From NCBI RefSeq assembly GCF_019550795.1, contig NZ_CP080545.1, positions 699,001-763,000 of the forward strand: 64,000 nucleotides of DNA. Direction: 5' to 3'. A program made the translations under genes and the position numbers. The first letter of the stretch is position 1. Each line of letters begins with the position of its first letter. Below, piece by piece: positions 34,137 through 44,543 of the stretch. Source of the stretch: Paenibacillus sp. sptzw28 (GTDB taxonomy: Bacteria; Bacillota; Bacilli; Paenibacillales; Paenibacillaceae). A model generated the notes under the pieces. That model worked only from the letters and a program-made list of their open reading frames with translations, ran no database searches and was not told where the DNA came from.

Positions 34137-37100
34137 GTGATTAAGAAATTAGGTATGTGGTTCATCTTACTGGCCTTAGTCATCCAACTACTGCCTACAA
34201 GCGGCATCAAAACGGTTAATGCGGCAACAGGCAATTTTACATTCCCATCGGAAAGCGATGACCAAGGAGCGCCTCGTATTACAACAGATGAACGGGTAAC
34301 ACTTACAGGGACGATTAACAACGTCGACCCGTCTTCGATCTCTTATAGCACTTACCAAATCGTTGATGTAGGCGACACCACAACGACAGCTGACGATGAG
34401 ACCGGGAGTCAGCGGGAGAATTTAACTAGCAATATTACTATAACCGGCTCTTCTATTGAGGTATTTAATATACAGTTATTCCCAGGTCTTAATAAAATCA
34501 CCTTTCAAGGGACCAAGAGCGGGGGACAAGTTTCGAATTCTATCTATATCGAATACCGCAATGGTCCAATGCTTTACGATTTGACAGCGAATCTTAACGG
34601 TAACAGCTTTCCGATCGTCGAGACCGGAACGACGGTCGTACAGTCAAGTGCTTCTAATGGACGTTCTACCGCGGATATCAGCATTCTCGGTAAAGCGCCT
34701 AACGCGTCGAGCGTTACGATAGTTGTTAACGGAAACAGTAAAACGTATTCGGTGAACAGCGCAGACAATAATTCATTTATAGCATCGCCGATTAACATTA
34801 AAAAAGGCAAAAATTTAGTAATCATCAAAGTATCCAACGGTACCCAAGTCATCGAAACGTCGCGTGACATTGCATTTTACAATGGTAGTGTTACCTTCTA
34901 CGACGTGAATGCCAATGAAAAAGCCGGTTTAAATAATACGGTTGAGTCCGCGGCGCTCGAGTATAGTCCCAATTTCTCGGTAGATCCGACGAACAATACC
35001 GTCAACGTGACCGGTAAAGTCATCGTCCCGAATAGTTATTATATGGATGGTGGGTCTAACAAGCCGCATCCGGATCCTGCTCAGGCGCTCACTACGCTGA
35101 AGGCCGTGCTTAAAGAAGCTTCGGGCAGTATGACATACAATCTTTCTATTACAAGCGCAAGTACCGCTGATGGATCGTATACTCCAACGGATTCATACTT
35201 TGTTTATTCGTTTACAGTTGCGATGCCGTCCATAGCTGGCATGTCAGGAACAGGCTGTACGACTTCAGACAGCCAACTTTGCGCTGATACGTTATATAAT
35301 CTGCAGTTGACGGGCAAAAATGAAGTGAATGACCATCTAGGTTTAACTCCGGTTGAAGAAGGCACGAATGGTCTATACTTCTCCTTGCGTGATGCGAGCC
35401 TCCCGTATGTAGCGGCTATCAACTATTTGCCTGGATATAAGTCCACCTCTTACGAGGGGATTACAGGTACCGATCTTAACGGCGCCACTTTGTACGGATT
35501 GCCGATCGGCATCGAGGTGCTTGTCGGGAATCCTGCTGCGAGCAATAACATAACCGTAACGAGTATTAGTGACCCATTCGGAAAAACCGTTACGCCTGCC
35601 AGCACTTACTACACCGAAAAGAAATTATTAAATTCAACGGTTACAAGGACTGTTAATGGAACGGCGCAGACGTTTTACCGGGTTGTACTTGAGTTTCCCA
35701 AACTGCCTTTTGAAGGGAAGCAAACGATAAATCTAAAGGTCAATTCATCGAAAGATGCGAGCGCAACTTTCACGGTTGTATATGGGGTATTCGTTAATTT
35801 TGATAAAGCGTTCGATGGTATGTCGATAAATGACGATACCACATTAGATCCAAACGTAAGAGCCCAGTCTATTATCGGTACAAGCTCATCAACAGGGAAA
35901 CTCGGGCTGTTCGCGGGTGAATTTTTCAACGTCAGCAACTCCGCCGACATCCGCTATAAGGCGGATAACAGCTTGGAGAGAACAGTTTTTTTCTACATCA
36001 ACAATGTTCCAATTCCTATAGTGCCTCAAAATTCATCGAATCCGAATGACCCAAATTTCATTCTGGATACTAGTGCCGGCTCAACAACACAAATAGAAGC
36101 CGCCCTAGGCGCTATGTTCAGTGGTAAAAATGAAATCAAAATCGTGTTCCAGACTGCAAAAACCTACTATGAGAAAAAAATCATTATCACATTGATTCCG
36201 ACTAACCTGCCGGTCATTCCGAGGGATGCCTCGGGAGTTTATCCGTTCACGTATAATGAACAAGACAGCGATCCGAAACCAATCGCTAACGACCCGAATT
36301 TTACGAAAAATGGATCGCTATATACCACAACCCAGTCGTTTATGAACATCTATGGTACATTTGATTTTATCGATCTGGGGACAGATCCGAACACGGTTGA
36401 GACCAAATTGACGGCTCTTTCCAATAGCTCGAAAGATGAAGATTACATTCTGAAAATCAGTGCCACTACTTTGAGTACCGATATCAGTTGGAATTTATCC
36501 CAACCGCTGCAAATTTATAAAGGAAGTACCTTTATTAAGAACGTAGGTACCCCAAGCGGCAATCTCGTCGTCCGCTACGATGTGGACTCAGAAACGTTTT
36601 CCTTCCTGCTTAAAAGACAGGAATTGAATGCGGACGGAAGTTCCAGCGTTTATGTCTTTAGTGTGTACAACAGCGGAGAATTTGGACCTAAAGCCACTTA
36701 TCGGCTTGAAGTCGATCCGACGGCGCTTCCATATAAAATTCTGCGTCCTTATCTGCCTGCGGAAGGGACGGTGAACAAGAACTTCGTAGAAGTCATTATT
36801 AATGCAAAAGGTGCGAAGAAGGTCACTATCAATAAACAGGCAGCTGAGAAGTTCTCTTACGATTACAACAATGACGGTGTTATTACGGATGGCATCGATT
36901 ATCCAAGCGCTTTTCGAACTACAATTAGTGGATTGAAAGCAGGTTCGAACAAAATTTCGTTCACAATCGAGAACGATAATGACAAAGTGAGTAATTCTTT
37001 TAATATCGTGTATGTTCCAACCAACATACCAGGTGCCGAATTTATGGAGACGATGAAGAACTCCCATAAAATCTTTGAAGGAGCACTAAACTTAACGTTC

Positions 37101-38300
37101 CCAAAAGGGACATCACTCATTAGAACCGATTATAATAATGCCTCTAACCTTAAAGATCAGGTTTACACTGGGAACAAGCTTCTCTTTGCGATTGCCAATC
37201 CGAATGACGGTATTGTAGATCGCAGGGAATATGAGATTATTCCGGCAAATTTCGATTTGGTTATGCAAAGCTTCGGGGCGCGTTTCAGAGCTTCCTATCC
37301 AACGCGTTTCACGAAAGCTAGCCCGGTTTTTTGGATTGATGCGGGCTTGGCTGATGATTTAAGTACACCCGGCTATGATCCGCTGTCGACAGGGGTCGAC
37401 CCTTACCAATATCCCGGAGCGACTGGAGAAAATGGAACCAAAATTCCAACTTATGATGACCGTCCTTCTGAACGCGAACTGGTGGCTTCCAAACGAGGAA
37501 CTCTGGCGATGGCATTCGATCCTAACGTACGCAGTAGCGCAGGGACAATAATCACTGTATTCCGTTACGATCAGACAAATAAAACATGGGTCAATCTAGG
37601 TGGAGTCGTTGACACCAAGAAAAACACCATTTCAGTGCCTTTTGACAAATTCGGTTATTATGTTGTCGGAAAACTAGTTTATTCATTCTCGGATGTCACG
37701 GGACATCCATATGCACGCAATTACATGGAAGCTGCTTTTTCAAAAGGAGTTATGAACGCAGCCAACTTTGATGATTTCGGAGCAGATATGTACACATCGC
37801 GTGGGGAATTTACACGCATGATTGTCAAATCGCTAGATATTCCATTAAAATACAACCTAATGAATGGGCATTTCGACGATGTACAACCAGTGATAAACCC
37901 GGACGGTCTATGGGATTACAGTTATATCGAGACAGCAGCGAACGAGGGAATTGTAAGAGGGACGGGACCACGAACCTTTTCTCCAAGTCTGAATTTAAGT
38001 CGCCAAGATGCGTCAGTATTTCTGGCTAGAGCTCTTAACTTAAAACTTGAGACGGATTCTAAGAAAATAGATGCCGGCCTGCAGAAGCTTTTCAAGGATT
38101 ACAGCGATATCGATTATTATGCAAAGGCATCCGTTTTGGCGATTGCGAAGAAAGGATACATTCAAGGCTCCCCTCTAGATGCATCTGACGCGAAAAAGGG
38201 TTTTATATTCGAACCGACGTCAAATCTGCTACGCTCTGATGCAGCAATCTTAATGGGCAAAGTGCTCGCCGATCTCAAACGTTTTCCGAAGTTGAACTAA
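34137..38300 (+). CDS. Large SLH-domain surface protein with Ig-like repeats
   Basis: A 1387-residue secreted protein. GTG at 34137 lies 6 nt after GGAGGAGG and gives a clean signal peptide (MIKKLGMWFILLALVIQLL, cleavage near VNA-AT). A long Thr/Ser/Asn-rich beta body with several Ig-like modules follows. Three SLH domains end the chain (SFSDVTGHPYARNYMEAAFSKG, FDDVQ...ANEGIVRGTGPRTFSPS and YSDIDYYAKASVLAIAKKGYIQG). No enzyme motif is visible, so it is likely structural or adhesive. A TATAAT at 34100-34105 without a good -35 could be its promoter. The N-terminal part of the longer frame (from 34026) lies over the tagO terminator and is not coding. Confidence 0.85.
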   Translation: MIKKLGMWFILLALVIQLLPTSGIKTVNAATGNFTFPSESDDQGAPRITTDERVTLTGTINNVDPSSISYSTYQIVDVGDTTTTADDETGSQRENLTSNITITGSSIEVFNIQLFPGLNKITFQGTKSGGQVSNSIYIEYRNGPMLYDLTANLNGNSFPIVETGTTVVQSSASNGRSTADISILGKAPNASSVTIVVNGNSKTYSVNSADNNSFIASPINIKKGKNLVIIKVSNGTQVIETSRDIAFYNGSVTFYDVNANEKAGLNNTVESAALEYSPNFSVDPTNNTVNVTGKVIVPNSYYMDGGSNKPHPDPAQALTTLKAVLKEASGSMTYNLSITSASTADGSYTPTDSYFVYSFTVAMPSIAGMSGTGCTTSDSQLCADTLYNLQLTGKNEVNDHLGLTPVEEGTNGLYFSLRDASLPYVAAINYLPGYKSTSYEGITGTDLNGATLYGLPIGIEVLVGNPAASNNITVTSISDPFGKTVTPASTYYTEKKLLNSTVTRTVNGTAQTFYRVVLEFPKLPFEGKQTINLKVNSSKDASATFTVVYGVFVNFDKAFDGMSINDDTTLDPNVRAQSIIGTSSSTGKLGLFAGEFFNVSNSADIRYKADNSLERTVFFYINNVPIPIVPQNSSNPNDPNFILDTSAGSTTQIEAALGAMFSGKNEIKIVFQTAKTYYEKKIIITLIPTNLPVIPRDASGVYPFTYNEQDSDPKPIANDPNFTKNGSLYTTTQSFMNIYGTFDFIDLGTDPNTVETKLTALSNSSKDEDYILKISATTLSTDISWNLSQPLQIYKGSTFIKNVGTPSGNLVVRYDVDSETFSFLLKRQELNADGSSSVYVFSVYNSGEFGPKATYRLEVDPTALPYKILRPYLPAEGTVNKNFVEVIINAKGAKKVTINKQAAEKFSYDYNNDGVITDGIDYPSAFRTTISGLKAGSNKISFTIENDNDKVSNSFNIVYVPTNIPGAEFMETMKNSHKIFEGALNLTFPKGTSLIRTDYNNASNLKDQVYTGNKLLFAIANPNDGIVDRREYEIIPANFDLVMQSFGARFRASYPTRFTKASPVFWIDAGLADDLSTPGYDPLSTGVDPYQYPGATGENGTKIPTYDDRPSERELVASKRGTLAMAFDPNVRSSAGTIITVFRYDQTNKTWVNLGGVVDTKKNTISVPFDKFGYYVVGKLVYSFSDVTGHPYARNYMEAAFSKGVMNAANFDDFGADMYTSRGEFTRMIVKSLDIPLKYNLMNGHFDDVQPVINPDGLWDYSYIETAANEGIVRGTGPRTFSPSLNLSRQDASVFLARALNLKLETDSKKIDAGLQKLFKDYSDIDYYAKASVLAIAKKGYIQGSPLDASDAKKGFIFEPTSNLLRSDAAILMGKVLADLKRFPKLN

Positions 38301-38315
38301 TGCATGAAATTCGGA

Positions 38316-38339
38316 ACTGTCCGGGAATTCCCGGACAGT
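38316..38339 (+). terminator. Perfect hairpin after the SLH protein gene
   Basis: ACTGTCCGGG pairs with CCCGGACAGT around an AATT loop, 16 nt after the stop. It has no T-run, so it is a weak or atypical terminator. Confidence 0.6.
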
Positions 38340-38889
38340 CTTCAACTTGTTCGCAACTTTGTAACGACTTTCAAGTGTTCTCTTAATATGGGAAATGTTT
38401 CAGATCGACGAGATCGGGGTAGACGAGCTATACTTAACATCGTGGTAGACAAGCTTCCTTCTGCACACGGCTTACATAGAGGTTTCGCGTATAAGGACAT
38501 GTCGAAAATAATTTTTCAAAGTTTTTGCATCGACTTCGCAACTTTTTCAAACCTGCTGCGTTTAATTACATGAACATTGAATGACAGACGGGTCTAGCAT
38601 TTGAGGATAGTTGGAACTTATTCTCAAATTCCTCTTTACGGTAGAATTAGCCCATTGTATAATGTTAAAGTGGCAGAGAGACTCTACCAAATTTTTCTTA
38701 TGTTCATCAGTTTACAAGTTTCTGCGACATGTTCCTACAAGGAACGCATCATGATTGCAGACATAATTCATACGAAATGTGCTCTACTCTGGAAAGGGGG
38801 TGAATCGGCAGATGAGGGAAACGAGCGAACAATATTTCAAACAAAACTCTCAACAACCGAAGCATTTTAGAGGAGGAGAAAAAAAGGTT
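38340..38889 (+). promoter_or_regulatory. Promoter region and long leader of the S-layer gene
   Basis: A long non-coding stretch. TTTACG (38635-38640), 17 nt, TATAAT (38658-38663) is the best sigma-A promoter and leaves a 5' leader of about 220 nt. The leader holds a GTTCCT-ACA-AGGAAC hairpin (38731-38745). Two Shine-Dalgarno sites each serve an in-frame ATG: AAAGGGGGTGA (38793-38803) for ATG 38812, and AGGAGGAG (38871) for ATG 38890. An 11-bp direct repeat TTCGCAACTTT occurs at 38350 and 38535. Long, structured leaders are common for abundant S-layer mRNAs. Confidence 0.6.
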
Positions 38890-41634
38890 ATGAAAAAAAG
38901 TTTAGCTGTAATAGTAGCCGGTGCAATGGCGTTCTCCATGTTCGCATCCGCAGCGTTTGCTGCTGACGCAAAGGAAATGTCAGCACTTGACAAATTCAAC
39001 GCACTGAAAGAAGCTGGAATTTTCAGCGGCTATCCAGGAGGCGGCGCAGGTCTCGAGAACGAAATGACTCGCGCAGAATTTGCAAAAGTACTTACGAAAC
39101 TCGAAGGTCTTACTGAGAATGGCGATGCAGCAAAAGCATACAGCGACGTATCGGCTACTCACTGGGCAAGAGGTTTCATCGGCGCAGTAACCGAAGACGG
39201 CATCATGAATGGTCTCGGCGGCGGCAAATTCGGTCCTTCCGGTAAAGTAACGATCGAACAAATCGCTAAAGTCGCAGACGAAGTTGCTGGAATCGAGAAA
39301 TCCGATGCAGCAGTTTCCGGTAAAGTATCCGCTTGGGCTAAAGGCTATGTAGCCGCAGCTATCGAAGCTGGTCTTATCGCTGAAATGCCTTCCTACCAAG
39401 TTAACGCAACTCGCGAAATGCTTGTTAACGTTGCTTACGACTTGGCACAAGGCGGCGACCAAGTGGTTACCGTTAAATCCGTGAAAGTAGTCGATGAGAA
39501 AAACATCGAAGTAACTTTCTCTGACAACGAAGTTGTTAAGAAGACGCTTGACACGGCGCTTGTTGCAGGTCAAACGACAAAAGTTTCCGTTGATTACAAA
39601 GGCAAAACTTACCAAGTTGATGTGAAACTTGATGTTCTTAAAGCAACTGACGCTAAACAAACAGGCGCTAAGAAAATCACAGTTAACTTCAACCAACCGG
39701 TTCTTGCTTCCGACAAAACGGCTCTTACTTATGAACTGAAATACGGCCTTACGCCATATCCTGTAACGGCTGAATATGCTACAGACGGTAAATCCGCTGT
39801 TCTCACGGCTGCTTACCTGCCAACTGGCGATTACACGCTGACTGTTAAAGGTAGCGATGCAATCAGCTTGAAAGTTGAAGCAGAAAAAGCAACGAAAATC
39901 GATGTAACGGTTCCTGCCCTGACTTATGCGAATAACGTAGATCTGGGTGTAAAAACTTACAACCAATTCAGCGAAGAGATGACGGCTAGCCCGACAATCT
40001 CCGTATACAACGTTACGAAAAGCAAATCGATCGGCGTAAGCGGCGGTAAAGTTAACCTGCTTACCGATGCATCGATCGGCGACAGCATCAATGTAACGGC
40101 GGTTTATCCTTCCGCTGGTCTGTCTGTAAATAAAACGCTTAAAGTAATCAACGGCAGCGCGGCTACTTCGATCAAAATCGATCCAGTAAAACCGCTCACA
40201 GGTAAGGATCGCATCTCTGTAGGTCAAACAGGTTTTGTTCTTCCTGTGACGCTCGTTGATGCAAACGGTCAAACAATCAAGCTTCCTACATTTGCAACAA
40301 AAACTTTGGCGACAAATCAAAACAGCTTTGACCTTGCTGGTCTGATCTTCTACGTAAGCGATCCTGCGATCGTCAACGATATCGCAGTGGATTCTAACGG
40401 CGTTATTACCTTTAATACAGAAGCTAAAGCAGGCACAGCTTACATCACAATTACAAACGGAGCTACTGGTGCATATGCTACCACCTCTGTAGTTGTTAAC
40501 GGCTTGGCACAAGTGAAAGATTTCCAACTTAGCCACCCTGGCAAAACAATCGTACAAGGCGAAGACATCGTGTTCCCATTCACTGCTGTTGACACTTATG
40601 GTGCAGCAGTTGCAGGTAAAGACCTTGATCTGAGCAAAGTGACATTCTATGGACCTTCAGGCCTTACTTACAAAGTAAATGCAAAAGGCGAATTGGTATT
40701 TAACTTCGCTCAAACAGGTGCATATACTATCTACACGTTGGTGAATAATATTCAACAACCAAGCACAGTTCAAGTAAACGTAATGGATCCAGCTTACTTC
40801 ACTGCAGTAAACGGCATTAAAGACGTTGCTACTACGTACGAAGTTGGTGCATCCAATGCTTTCGATGCAGACAACATCACTGTTGTTGACAACTACGGCC
40901 GCGTATCGAACGTAACTGCAAGCACTTATACCGTAGTCAGTGACGACCCAAGCATCGTTTCTTATGCTGGCGGCAAACTGGTTGCTAATAAGGCAGGTTC
41001 CACAACGATCACTGTAAACAGCAGCGCTAACGCTAACATTACGGCTTACAAATTCACCGTTAACGTTGTAGCTTCGAGCGACATCAAAACGTATGCTATC
41101 GATACTGTTGGAACTCTGTATGGTAAATCCACACTGACTGACAGCAGCGCATACGCTAAACAAGTTACGCTCATTGGTAAAACGGCAAGCGGCACTTCGG
41201 TTGCTCTTGTCAACAATGTTGCACCTTTCGTAACAAGCTCGGATGAAACTGTTCTTGCAGTAAGCAACAGCAAAACAGCGACTGTCTACGGACTGAAAGC
41301 TGGTAAATCGACTCTGGCTGCTTACAATGCTAGCGGTACTAAGCTTGCTGAGCAAGAAGTAACGGTTTCCGAAGATGCTCCAGTTGCAAAAACTGCTGCA
41401 TTCTCAGCTGACGAGTACTCGGTTAAAGTAGGACAACAGGTTACTGTTGCCGTAACTGTGAAAGACCAATACGGCGTTGTCATTACTCCTGCTAACCAAC
41501 TTTCTTCCGCTGATACTTCGGTAGCTACGGCTACTGGTTTCACGATCACTGGCGTGAAAGTAGGAAGCACTACGCTGACTTACGTTTCGTCCAACGGAAC
41601 GACTGACACAGCTACGATCGTAGTTAACCCGTAA
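38890..41634 (+). CDS. Major S-layer protein with N-terminal SLH domains
   Basis: A 914-residue secreted protein with signal peptide MKKSLAVIVAGAMAFSMFAS ending AFA-AD. Three SLH domains span about residues 26-205 (FNALKEAGIFSGYPGG, YSDVSATHWARGFIGAV, SAWAKGYVAAAIEAGLI). Several Ig/Big2-like beta domains follow to the end. Codon use is strongly biased and distinct from its neighbours (preference for GTA, AAA, GGC/GGT, CTT), as expected for a very abundant protein. An alternative in-frame ATG at 38812 has the better-spaced ribosome site and would add 26 residues before the signal peptide. A strong terminator follows. Probably the main paracrystalline array protein of this strain. Confidence 0.85.
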   Translation: MKKSLAVIVAGAMAFSMFASAAFAADAKEMSALDKFNALKEAGIFSGYPGGGAGLENEMTRAEFAKVLTKLEGLTENGDAAKAYSDVSATHWARGFIGAVTEDGIMNGLGGGKFGPSGKVTIEQIAKVADEVAGIEKSDAAVSGKVSAWAKGYVAAAIEAGLIAEMPSYQVNATREMLVNVAYDLAQGGDQVVTVKSVKVVDEKNIEVTFSDNEVVKKTLDTALVAGQTTKVSVDYKGKTYQVDVKLDVLKATDAKQTGAKKITVNFNQPVLASDKTALTYELKYGLTPYPVTAEYATDGKSAVLTAAYLPTGDYTLTVKGSDAISLKVEAEKATKIDVTVPALTYANNVDLGVKTYNQFSEEMTASPTISVYNVTKSKSIGVSGGKVNLLTDASIGDSINVTAVYPSAGLSVNKTLKVINGSAATSIKIDPVKPLTGKDRISVGQTGFVLPVTLVDANGQTIKLPTFATKTLATNQNSFDLAGLIFYVSDPAIVNDIAVDSNGVITFNTEAKAGTAYITITNGATGAYATTSVVVNGLAQVKDFQLSHPGKTIVQGEDIVFPFTAVDTYGAAVAGKDLDLSKVTFYGPSGLTYKVNAKGELVFNFAQTGAYTIYTLVNNIQQPSTVQVNVMDPAYFTAVNGIKDVATTYEVGASNAFDADNITVVDNYGRVSNVTASTYTVVSDDPSIVSYAGGKLVANKAGSTTITVNSSANANITAYKFTVNVVASSDIKTYAIDTVGTLYGKSTLTDSSAYAKQVTLIGKTASGTSVALVNNVAPFVTSSDETVLAVSNSKTATVYGLKAGKSTLAAYNASGTKLAEQEVTVSEDAPVAKTAAFSADEYSVKVGQQVTVAVTVKDQYGVVITPANQLSSADTSVATATGFTITGVKVGSTTLTYVSSNGTTDTATIVVNP

Positions 41635-41650
41635 TATCTCTCTAAACATG

Positions 41651-41680
41651 AAACAGGCGAGGTTATCCTCGCCTGTTTTT
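41651..41680 (+). terminator. Terminator of the S-layer gene
   Basis: A 12-bp perfect stem (41651-41662 with 41667-41678), 4-nt loop, then T to 41680. Confidence 0.95.
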
Positions 41681-41684
41681 TATT

Positions 41685-41713
41685 TTGACTTTGCCTGGTC
41701 AGTTGTTCATACT
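41685..41713 (+). promoter_or_regulatory. Sigma-A-type promoter for the secreted protein gene at 41823
   Basis: TTGACT (41685-41690), 17 nt, CATACT (41708-41713). It abuts the S-layer terminator and lies 110 nt before the next start. Confidence 0.5.
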
Positions 41714-41822
41714 CTTATCACTTTCATGAAGTATACTGGAGCTGGTTAAAACTTTGTAAATAACGAAACAAAGTTTAAGTGTGAAGCGTCTATTAATGTA
41801 TACAGAATCAGGAGGAATGAAC

Positions 41823-44375
41823 GTGAATCGAAAATGGATCAAGTATGGGGTCGTAACATTAGCGGCATCTTCCTTGCTTTTGCAAAACGGGGTTCTGCCA
41901 TTGGCACCGGTTTCCGCAGCGGCAGCTCAAGCTTCGATATCAAGCAAAATAGTCAAATTAAACGCCACCAGTTATTTAAGCATTCGCGATGCGCATTTTT
42001 TAATGCAGGATAAAGGCAAAGTGCTTGCCTTCTCCGTGGCTATAACCAACAACGGCAGTGCACAGCTGGATTTGATGGACTACTGGCTTCGAGTGAAAAC
42101 AAAGTCGGGTAAGTCGTTCAAATCCACTATTACGGAAGCAGATAAGACAAAAACAACAGTTGCTCCCAAATCAACGGTTTACATAACTTATTTTGCTGTC
42201 GTAGATAATCAAACGAAGATTAATGATCTGGCTTTCGAGGTCGTGAAGTGGGACTTTTCGGTGGCTAACTATGAGCGCCGTCTTGGTGTCATACAATATC
42301 CGGCCAATGTAACGGATAAAGTGGCCGCTTTCAAGGATACCGTTATGCTTTACAATAACGGCAAAATAAGAGGAGCTATTAAGCAGGCTTACATAACCAA
42401 GGATGCGAACAGCGCATATTTGACGATTAATTTTCTGATGGAAAATGTCGGACTTCAGTCCGCTGACTTATCCAAGATGAACTTCTTTGTCCAAACGGAA
42501 AGTCTTTCGGTCTATAATGTTAGCGCGGCCGGGCTTGAACAGGCATCGATCCAACCGAAGGAACGCAAGATTGTAACGCTGCACGCCACTATTCCGCTCA
42601 CTGTTGCGGGCAAACCGCTATCTTTTATCGTTTCTCAGAACGATGATGCTTCCAAAGTACAGCTCCCGGCGGGCGTTTTCTCGCTTCCAGCTTCCAAGGC
42701 GGCAGCAGCTACGGCAGTGGGGCAAACGCGGATGGTATATATGGACGGTACACCCGTTAATACAAGCTCAGGGCAGGCTTTTCTGACGCAAGGCTCCGAT
42801 GACAACCAGGTTTCTCTTGATTTTAAACTAACAAATATTGGAACAGCCTCCATCGCTAACCCGAGTCTTGATTATTTTCTTGTGACTCCATCCGGCACCA
42901 GCTATCCTTTAACTTATACGAAAGAAGAAAACGCTGTTCTGCTGCCCAATATTGATAAAACAGTTTCATTATCCGGGGAAATCCCATCAACTGTAAAACC
43001 TGAAACAGCGCAGTTGATCGTGAAAACCACGGCAACCGACAAATTGAAATCTTATATTGTAGGGACCTATAACATCCAGTCAACGTCCCAACAGGGCGGA
43101 CTGGGCAGTGCTTTTGCTTACAACGATTATGATGTTAAGCTGAACTCTATTGAGCGGTCACCGATGGAAGACAACGACATTTTAGTAGCTAATCTAACGG
43201 TTACAAACAAGAGTCAAATAACGAAGCAGGTCCCGACGCTCGGCGGCTATTTCATGGTTAACGGAGTGAAGGTAGGTACGGAACAAAAAGCCGTCGCTCT
43301 TGATGATTCCATTACAATTGCGCCTGAAGCATCCTATGAACTGGTAGTGTACTCTGAGATTCCATATACCACCGCAATCGATAAAATAACTTTTGTGAGC
43401 ACCGAGCCTGTTCAGGATAAAGCGGGAAAACAGCTTTACCAGTTCTCCGGCCAGAAGCTCAGCGATATTCCAGTGCGGAATACAGATATCTCATACGATA
43501 TTACCAATATTGGAAAACGTGCGTCAGTTAAAGTGCTCCGTTCCGCAGTCTTTATAGGAGATGTGAAAAATAACTTCTATGCTGAATTTGAAGCTGTCAA
43601 TAATGAAACACGCGCAGCGTTGATTGCGAAGCTTGGCGGTTATATCCAAGACAAGAATGGTATCGTAGCTCCTGTTCAGTTTGCAGAAGTGAAAGATAAA
43701 TTGTCACCAAACGGTAAGGCACTTATATCGGCTTGGGCGGCCATACCAAAGAGCTTCGATACTGCCGCTTACCAGCTCATTCTTGGTCAAGCGATAACGA
43801 GTGGCGGAGGAACAGGAGGATCTACGGGAACAGGGAGTAACGGCTCAACCACCGACGGCAGCGGCTCGGGTACCGGTACAACAGATCAAAGCGTTGTCAT
43901 TGTCAAACCAATCTCATATTCGCTGAGCGGCTCCAACGGTCCATCAACTAAGACGCAGCTGACGGATATTAACTTTGCGGGGTATACATTGAACCTGCGT
44001 CATATAAATGCCTTCTTGAATGTGACTGGTGAATTTAGCGTGCAGGGGTTAAAGCTGACCATGGATTACAGCCTGGTTAAGGATGACCAATATGATTATA
44101 TTGCCGGCGATCACAAGCTGCTAATCGAATTCGTTAACAAAGATACATCGAAAGTGACTTATTCGAAGCAGTATGCTTTGGCTACCGCAGGTGCAAACGA
44201 AGAGCTGCTCCCGGAAGCGAAAGACCTCCCGTTAACGGTAACATTCAGTGACCCTGATATTCAGTCGAAAATTCAGAAGTACGATGACTACACTCTAAAT
44301 ATTTACGACGTATTCCAAAATACAAAACTTCTGGTGGCAAGCAAGGATCTGCGCTGGTTCACAATTTCGCAGTAA
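41823..44375 (+). CDS. Large secreted protein of unknown function
   Basis: An 850-residue exported protein. GTG 41823 has GGAGG 7 nt upstream (the ATG at 41817 is too close) and gives a signal peptide ending near VSAAAAQ. The body is made of repeated beta-rich modules of about 130 residues; each opens with segments such as LAFSVAITNNGSAQLDL or VSLDFKLTNIGTASIANPS and resembles the CARDB/DUF11-type fold. A Gly/Ser/Thr linker (about residues 660-690) separates the last module. No SLH or sortase motif is seen, so how it stays at the surface is unclear. The name is withheld because no family is recognised with confidence. Confidence 0.75.
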   Translation: MNRKWIKYGVVTLAASSLLLQNGVLPLAPVSAAAAQASISSKIVKLNATSYLSIRDAHFLMQDKGKVLAFSVAITNNGSAQLDLMDYWLRVKTKSGKSFKSTITEADKTKTTVAPKSTVYITYFAVVDNQTKINDLAFEVVKWDFSVANYERRLGVIQYPANVTDKVAAFKDTVMLYNNGKIRGAIKQAYITKDANSAYLTINFLMENVGLQSADLSKMNFFVQTESLSVYNVSAAGLEQASIQPKERKIVTLHATIPLTVAGKPLSFIVSQNDDASKVQLPAGVFSLPASKAAAATAVGQTRMVYMDGTPVNTSSGQAFLTQGSDDNQVSLDFKLTNIGTASIANPSLDYFLVTPSGTSYPLTYTKEENAVLLPNIDKTVSLSGEIPSTVKPETAQLIVKTTATDKLKSYIVGTYNIQSTSQQGGLGSAFAYNDYDVKLNSIERSPMEDNDILVANLTVTNKSQITKQVPTLGGYFMVNGVKVGTEQKAVALDDSITIAPEASYELVVYSEIPYTTAIDKITFVSTEPVQDKAGKQLYQFSGQKLSDIPVRNTDISYDITNIGKRASVKVLRSAVFIGDVKNNFYAEFEAVNNETRAALIAKLGGYIQDKNGIVAPVQFAEVKDKLSPNGKALISAWAAIPKSFDTAAYQLILGQAITSGGGTGGSTGTGSNGSTTDGSGSGTGTTDQSVVIVKPISYSLSGSNGPSTKTQLTDINFAGYTLNLRHINAFLNVTGEFSVQGLKLTMDYSLVKDDQYDYIAGDHKLLIEFVNKDTSKVTYSKQYALATAGANEELLPEAKDLPLTVTFSDPDIQSKIQKYDDYTLNIYDVFQNTKLLVASKDLRWFTISQ

Positions 44376-44377
44376 AG

Positions 44378-44426
44378 GGAAGGCCCCGCCTGGTGAGATA
44401 CGACAAAGAGCGGGGCGTCCTTTTTT
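44378..44426 (+). terminator. Terminator after the gene at 41823
   Basis: GCCCCGC pairs with GCGGGGC, with an outer GGA/TCC pairing and small internal loop, followed by T6 (44421-44426). Confidence 0.85.
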
Positions 44427-44543
44427 AGTCGTCACCAGGTAATAGAGACCTTGGACATGCGAGGCGCAGCACTTATTTAAGTGGATGGAAATCTCAAAAT
44501 CTAGTATGCTAGAAAAAATGCTAGAAGAGAGGGGCAACGTGTT

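Noticed and set aside
38980-40557. A 525-residue minus-strand frame opposite the S-layer gene
   Set aside because: It is rich in Cys, Phe and Ser with no signal or motif, and arises from the strong codon bias of the S-layer gene on the other strand.
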